The notes below the pieces were generated by a model. That model saw only the letters and a list, made by a program, of their open reading frames with translations, had not been told where the DNA came from and made no database searches. Below, piece by piece: positions 58,504-64,000 of a stretch of DNA of 64,000 nt; the stretch's first letter is position 1, and each line of letters starts with the position of its first letter. The stretch is from Pseudomonas sp. SORT22 (lineage in GTDB: Bacteria; Pseudomonadota; Gammaproteobacteria; Pseudomonadales; Pseudomonadaceae). Position numbers and translations under genes: made by a program. The stretch lies in NCBI RefSeq assembly GCF_018417635.1, contig NZ_CP071007.1, positions 4,092,501-4,156,500 on the forward strand, in the 5' to 3' direction.

Positions 58504-59193
58504 TCAGTGCAAAAAACCTGTGATCCTCTGCGCCGCCGTCGCCAGATGATCGGCATGGCTGAACCCCGAAGCCTTCAGCGGCTTCAGGTCATGATCCCCC
58601 GCCTGCAGCCAGCACAGCTCGATCGCTGACGACAGCGCATAACCTTCCACCGTCTGCCGGTTGCCCAGGGCATCGCGCTCGCCCTGAACAATCAGGGTCG
58701 GTGTCTGCAATCCGGCCAAATGCGCCACCCGTGGTTTTTCCGGCTTGCCCGCGGCATAGAACGGATAGCCCAGGCACACCAGCGCATCAGCGCCCAACTC
58801 ATCGGCCACGAGACTGGCCATGCGCCCGCCCATGGACTTGCCACCGATCGCGAGCGTCCCAGTGACCAATGGTCGCACCTGGCTGTACACCTCACGCCAG
58901 CATTCGAGCAGTTTGGCCTGGGGATTTGGCGGCCTTTTGCCACCATCGATGCGTCGCTGGGCCATGTAGGGGAACTCGAAGCGCAGCACCCCCAGGCCTT
59001 GCTCCGCCAGCCTTTGCGCGATTTCCTCCATGAACCCGCTGTCCATCGGCGCACCCGCGCCATGGGCCAGGATCAAGCACCCCGAATGCTGGCCATCCCC
59101 CTGATTTTGCGGGGCATTCCACAGCCAGCCGCGGCTTTTGACCAGCCGCGCCCATTGATCCCCGTCAATACCGGCCAGTTGCCCATTACTCAT
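58504..59193 (-). CDS. Alpha/beta hydrolase of KANL3/Tex30-like family
   Basis: A 229-residue cytosolic protein: [20 protein letters not shown] at the N-terminal strand, [20 protein letters not shown], nucleophile elbow [20 protein letters not shown] near residue 118, the acid region [15 protein letters not shown] near 175 and a late His in [12 protein letters not shown]. No substrate is known. The ATG at 59193 ([11 protein letters not shown]) was chosen. Codons 9-13 coincide with the ANR box of the divergent cco operon, whose ccoN starts 49 bp away. Confidence 0.85.
   Translation of the reverse strand: MSNGQLAGIDGDQWARLVKSRGWLWNAPQNQGDGQHSGCLILAHGAGAPMDSGFMEEIAQRLAEQGLGVLRFEFPYMAQRRIDGGKRPPNPQAKLLECWREVYSQVRPLVTGTLAIGGKSMGGRMASLVADELGADALVCLGYPFYAAGKPEKPRVAHLAGLQTPTLIVQGERDALGNRQTVEGYALSSAIELCWLQAGDHDLKPLKASGFSHADHLATAAQRITGFLH
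59155..59168. promoter_or_regulatory. ANR/FNR-like box for ccoNOQP
   Basis: TTGAT-CCCC-GTCAA matches the TTGAT-N4-ATCAA consensus at 9 of 10 positions. Its centre is 81 bp before the ccoN ATG. It lies inside the coding region of the divergent hydrolase gene. Confidence 0.6.
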
Positions 59194-59242
59194 GCTTGCC
59201 TCGCTGTTTAGTCTGCCTATAACCGTGGATGGGAACCCATAC

Positions 59243-60667
59243 ATGAACACAACCAGCAGTACCGCCTACAACTACAAGGTGGTCCGCCAATTCGCCATTA
59301 TGACGGTGGTGTGGGGAATCGTCGGGATGGGGCTCGGCGTTTTTCTCGCCGCGCAACTCGTCTGGCCTTCGCTCAACTTCGACCTCCCCTGGACCAGCTT
59401 CGGCCGCCTGCGACCCTTGCACACTAACGCGGTGATCTTCGCCTTCGGTGGTTGCGCACTGTTCGCCGCTTCCTACTATTCGGTCCAGCGTACCTGCCAG
59501 ACCACCCTGTTCTCGCCACGCCTGGCGGCTTTCACCTTCTGGGCCTGGCAATTGGTGATCCTGCTGGCTGCCATCAGCCTGCCGCTGGGTTTTACCAGCT
59601 CCAAGGAGTACGCCGAACTGGAATGGCCGATCGACATCCTGATCACCATTGTCTGGGTGGCCTACGCCGTGGTGTTCTTCGGCACCCTGATGAAGCGCAC
59701 CACCAAGCACATTTATGTGGGTAACTGGTTCTTCGGTGCGTTCATCATCACCGTGGCAATTCTGCACATCGTCAACAACCTGGAAATTCCGGTCAGCCTG
59801 ACCAAGTCCTACTCGCTGTACGGTGGCGCCACCGACGCCATGGTCCAGTGGTGGTACGGCCACAACGCCGTAGGCTTCTTCCTGACCGCAGGCTTCCTGG
59901 GCATGATGTATTACTTCGTGCCGAAACAGGCCGAGCGTCCGGTGTATTCCTATCGCCTGTCGATCGTGCACTTCTGGGCGCTGATCACCCTGTACATCTG
60001 GGCAGGTCCCCACCACCTGCACTACACCGCCCTGCCCGACTGGGCGCAGTCGCTGGGCATGATCATGTCGCTGATCCTCCTGGCGCCAAGCTGGGGCGGC
60101 ATGATCAACGGCATGATGACCCTCTCGGGTGCCTGGCATAAGCTGCGCAGCGACCCGATCCTGCGCTTCCTCGTGGTATCGCTGGCGTTCTACGGCATGT
60201 CGACCTTCGAAGGCCCGATGATGGCGATCAAGACCGTCAACGCCCTGTCGCACTACACCGACTGGACCATCGGCCACGTACACGCCGGCGCCCTTGGCTG
60301 GGTTGCGATGATCTCGATCGGCGCCCTGTACCACATGATCCCGAAAGTGTTTGGCCGCGAGCAGATGTACAGCCTCGGCCTGATCAACGCGCACTTCTGG
60401 CTGGCGACCATCGGCACCGTGCTCTACATCGCCTCGATGTGGGTCAACGGCATCGCCCAGGGCCTGATGTGGCGCGCAGTCAACGAAGACGGCACGCTGA
60501 CTTACTCCTTCGTCGAAACCCTGGTGGCCAGCCACCCAGGCTTCATCGTGCGCTTCGTCGGCGGGGCGATCTTCCTCACCGGCATGTTGCTGATGGCCTA
60601 CAACACCTGGCGCACCGTACGTGCCCCGGTGGCCGCGACCGCCCCTGCCGCTGCGCAGCTGGCCTGA
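59243..60667 (+). CDS. ccoN: cbb3-type cytochrome c oxidase subunit I (first copy)
   Basis: A 474-residue catalytic subunit with about 12 membrane helices that reduces O2 at the heme b3-CuB centre. Histidine ligands are visible in [50 protein letters not shown] and [17 protein letters not shown]. The ATG giving [17 protein letters not shown] is used; 17 upstream in-frame codons are not conserved. It is followed by ccoO, Q and P. An ANR-like box upstream suggests low-oxygen induction. Confidence 0.96.
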   Translation: MNTTSSTAYNYKVVRQFAIMTVVWGIVGMGLGVFLAAQLVWPSLNFDLPWTSFGRLRPLHTNAVIFAFGGCALFAASYYSVQRTCQTTLFSPRLAAFTFWAWQLVILLAAISLPLGFTSSKEYAELEWPIDILITIVWVAYAVVFFGTLMKRTTKHIYVGNWFFGAFIITVAILHIVNNLEIPVSLTKSYSLYGGATDAMVQWWYGHNAVGFFLTAGFLGMMYYFVPKQAERPVYSYRLSIVHFWALITLYIWAGPHHLHYTALPDWAQSLGMIMSLILLAPSWGGMINGMMTLSGAWHKLRSDPILRFLVVSLAFYGMSTFEGPMMAIKTVNALSHYTDWTIGHVHAGALGWVAMISIGALYHMIPKVFGREQMYSLGLINAHFWLATIGTVLYIASMWVNGIAQGLMWRAVNEDGTLTYSFVETLVASHPGFIVRFVGGAIFLTGMLLMAYNTWRTVRAPVAATAPAAAQLA

Positions 60668-60677
60668 GGAGACCCTG

Positions 60678-61286
60678 ATGAAACACGAAGTAATCGAGAA
60701 GAACGTCTTCCTGCTGGTGCTGTTGATGGTGTTTGCCGTCAGCATCGGCGGCCTGACCCAGATCGTTCCGCTGTTCTTCCAGGACGTCACCAACAAGCCA
60801 GTGGAAGGCATGAAGCCCTACACCGCGCTGCAACTGGAAGGCCGCGACATCTACATCCGTGAAGGCTGCGTGCAGTGCCACTCGCAGATGATCCGTCCGT
60901 TCCGCGCCGAAACCGAACGCTATGGCCACTACTCGGTCGCCGGTGAAAGCGTCTGGGACCACCCGTTCCTCTGGGGTTCCAAGCGCACCGGCCCGGACCT
61001 GGCCCGCGTCGGTGGCCGCTACTCCGACGACTGGCACCGTGCGCACCTGTACAACCCGCGCAACGTCGTGCCCGAGTCGAAGATGCCGGCCTACCCATGG
61101 CTGGTCGCCAACCCGGTCGACAGCAGCCACACCGAGACCAAGTTGAGCACCATGCGCACCCTCGGCGTGCCGTACACCGATGCCGACATCAGCGGCGCGG
61201 TGGAATCGCTCAAGGGCAAGACCGAAATGGACGCGCTGGTTGCCTACCTGCAGGTGCTCGGCACCGCGATCAAGAACAAGAGGTAA
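60678..61286 (+). CDS. ccoO: cbb3-type cytochrome c oxidase subunit II
   Basis: A 202-residue monoheme cytochrome c with an N-terminal membrane anchor ([20 protein letters not shown]) and the heme-binding CVQCH in [17 protein letters not shown] near residue 72. It passes electrons from CcoP to CcoN. GAGGAG lies a few bases before the ATG, 10 bp after ccoN. Confidence 0.96.
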   Translation: MKHEVIEKNVFLLVLLMVFAVSIGGLTQIVPLFFQDVTNKPVEGMKPYTALQLEGRDIYIREGCVQCHSQMIRPFRAETERYGHYSVAGESVWDHPFLWGSKRTGPDLARVGGRYSDDWHRAHLYNPRNVVPESKMPAYPWLVANPVDSSHTETKLSTMRTLGVPYTDADISGAVESLKGKTEMDALVAYLQVLGTAIKNKR

Positions 61287-61291
61287 GGGCC

Positions 61292-61489
61292 ATGGACTTC
61301 ACACTGGATATCGGCCAATTGCGCGGCCTGGGCACCCTGCTGGTGGCCATCGCCTTCATTGGCCTGTCGCTGTGGGTGTTCAACGGCCGGCGTGACCGTG
61401 AATTCGCCGAAGCCAGCCTGCTGCCGTTTGCCGACGACCGCCTGGCACCTGCCGCCAACGAACCCGAACCGAGGAGTAACGGGCAATGA
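61292..61489 (+). CDS. ccoQ: cbb3-type oxidase small subunit CcoQ
   Basis: A 65-residue single-helix membrane protein ([20 protein letters not shown], then [20 protein letters not shown]) that stabilises the cbb3 complex. Length and place between ccoO and ccoP are diagnostic. It overlaps ccoP by four bases (ATGA). Confidence 0.93.
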   Translation: MDFTLDIGQLRGLGTLLVAIAFIGLSLWVFNGRRDREFAEASLLPFADDRLAPAANEPEPRSNGQ

Positions 61490-62433
61490 CCACCTTCTGG
61501 AGTACGTACATCTGCGTACTGACCATCGGTAGCCTGATCGGCCTGACCTGGCTGCTGCTGGGCACCCGCAAGGGCGAAACCAAAGGCACCACCGACCAGA
61601 CCATGGGCCACAGCTTCGACGGCATCGAGGAGTACGACAACCCGCTGCCCAAGTGGTGGTTCTGGCTGTTCGTCGCCACCCTGGTGTTTTCGGTCGGCTA
61701 CCTGATCCTCTATCCAGGCCTGGGCAACTGGAAAGGCATCCTGCCGGGCTATGAGGACGGCTGGACGCAGACCAACGAATGGCAAAAGGAAATGAACAAG
61801 GCCGACGCCAAGTTCGGACCGATCTTCGCCAAGTTCGCCGCCATGCCGGTGGAAGAAGTGGCCAAGGATCCGCAGGCGCTGAAAATGGGCGGCCGTCTGT
61901 TCGCCTCCAACTGCGCTGTTTGCCACGGCTCCGACGCCAAGGGTGCCTACGGCTTCCCTAACCTCACCGACAAGGACTGGCGCTGGGGTGGCGAGCCGGA
62001 AACCATCAAGGCCTCCATCATGGGCGGCCGTCACGGGGTAATGCCGGCCTGGGCCGACGTGATTGGCGAACAAGGCGTTGCCGACGTTGCCGCCTTCGTG
62101 CTGACCAACCTCGATGGCCGCAGCCTGCCGCAGGAAGCCAAGGCGGATCCGGCCAACGGCGAGAAGCTGTTTGCCGCCAACTGCGTGGCCTGCCACGGCC
62201 CTGAAGGCAAGGGCACCCCGGCCATGGGCGCACCGGACCTGACCCACCCGACCGCGTTCATCTACGGCTCAAGCTTCGCCCAACTGCAGCAGACCATCCG
62301 CTACGGCCGCCAGGGCCAGATGCCTGCCCAGGAAGCGATCCAGGGCAACGACAAGGTCCACTTGCTGGCCGCCTATGTCTACAGCCTGTCCCAGGAGCAA
62401 CCTGCACAAGGCGAAAGCCTGTCTGCCAAGTAA
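61486..62433 (+). CDS. ccoP: cbb3-type oxidase diheme subunit CcoP
   Basis: A 315-residue diheme cytochrome c: two N-terminal membrane helices ([38 protein letters not shown]) and two heme sites, CAVCH in [18 protein letters not shown] near residue 143 and CVACH in [18 protein letters not shown] near 230, with Met ligands downstream. It takes electrons from cytochrome c4/c5. A stem-loop follows the gene. Confidence 0.96.
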   Translation: MTTFWSTYICVLTIGSLIGLTWLLLGTRKGETKGTTDQTMGHSFDGIEEYDNPLPKWWFWLFVATLVFSVGYLILYPGLGNWKGILPGYEDGWTQTNEWQKEMNKADAKFGPIFAKFAAMPVEEVAKDPQALKMGGRLFASNCAVCHGSDAKGAYGFPNLTDKDWRWGGEPETIKASIMGGRHGVMPAWADVIGEQGVADVAAFVLTNLDGRSLPQEAKADPANGEKLFAANCVACHGPEGKGTPAMGAPDLTHPTAFIYGSSFAQLQQTIRYGRQGQMPAQEAIQGNDKVHLLAAYVYSLSQEQPAQGESLSAK

Positions 62434-62461
62434 AACGATTGAGTAACTGAGCCTTGACTCA

Positions 62462-62492
62462 AACCGCCGCATCGGCACCCGATGCGGCGGTT
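62462..62492 (+). terminator. Terminator-like stem-loop after ccoP
   Basis: AACCGCCGCATCGG, loop CAC, CCGATGCGGCGGTT is a perfect 14-bp stem. Only a short TTCCCTTC follows, so the T-run is weak, but position 28 bp after the ccoP stop supports a termination or barrier role. Confidence 0.65.
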
Positions 62493-62740
62493 CCCTTCGC
62501 CCCTTGCGACCAAGTGTCGCACCCCGCCCTACCCCCGCCTTGCACCCCCCTCGATCACAACTAAGCTTGTTGCCACAGCGACTGAAACAGCCGGTGTGTT
62601 TGCACCTTTTTGGGGCATTTTTCGCCAGCGGTTCTGCGCAAAGGCTGATGGGGCCGACTCAAGCGCCGATCGGCGAGTGATGAACGGTACTGCGCACGCG
62701 CTCATCGAAAGCCTTTGCCATAGACGAAAAATCAAATTTT

Positions 62741-64000
<1,260 letters not shown>

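Overview
The window comes from a fluorescent Pseudomonas, most likely the P. putida lineage. The GC-rich coding style, the sdhCDAB-sucAB-lpd-sucCD block divergent from gltA, the pyoverdine genes (pvdL, pvdS, pvdH, pvdP, pvdRT-opmQ) and two tandem cbb3 oxidase operons all point that way. The species call is inference from gene content and my memory of P. putida gene order; no search was run.

Layout. 1-11156 (minus strand): the TCA-cycle operon sdhCDAB, sucA, sucB, lpd, sucC, sucD; sucD runs off the left edge. 11157-11506: a divergent promoter region with good sigma-70 promoters for sdhC and gltA. 11507-15939: gltA, a START-domain secreted protein, a small cysteine-cluster protein, a basic secreted protein of unknown role and a MocR-type regulator. 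16090-16850: a long imperfect inverted-repeat element without credible genes. 16908-18901: a substrate-binding protein, a DUF4398 lipoprotein and an OmpA-like lipoprotein in one operon. 19015-22903: etfBA divergent from ETF-ubiquinone oxidoreductase, with a PsrA-like operator at the promoter of the latter. 22967-23504: an MqsA-type antitoxin beside a deleted remnant of its toxin gene mqsR and an intact MqsA-type palindrome. 23598-25490: an MFS transporter and a degenerate response-regulator-like protein.

25672-56487 is mainly siderophore territory: a FecI-like sigma factor with a Fur-box-like site, the pyoverdine efflux genes pvdRT-opmQ, tyrosinase pvdP, a siderophore-interacting flavoprotein, pvdH, then a copper/redox island (two-component system divergent from dsbD, a TlpA-like fusion, dsbG and a DUF417 membrane protein), the 4320-residue NRPS pvdL, the iron-starvation sigma factor gene pvdS and a hydroxyornithine-acylase-like acetyltransferase. 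Six sites of the form TAAAT (or TAATT)-N16-CGT, the iron-starvation (IS) box used by PvdS, precede pvdR, pvdP, the flavoprotein, pvdH, pvdL and the acetyltransferase. Every one has exactly 16 bases between the two parts, so these scattered genes look like one PvdS regulon, and the flavoprotein and acetyltransferase appear to belong to it.

56550-64000: a second substrate-binding protein, an exonuclease, ppnP, an alpha/beta hydrolase, the ccoNOQP operon and the start of a second ccoN. An ANR/FNR-like box for the first cco operon lies inside the coding region of the divergent hydrolase gene; none was seen before the second ccoN. The two ccoN genes share long near-identical stretches, which suggests gene conversion.
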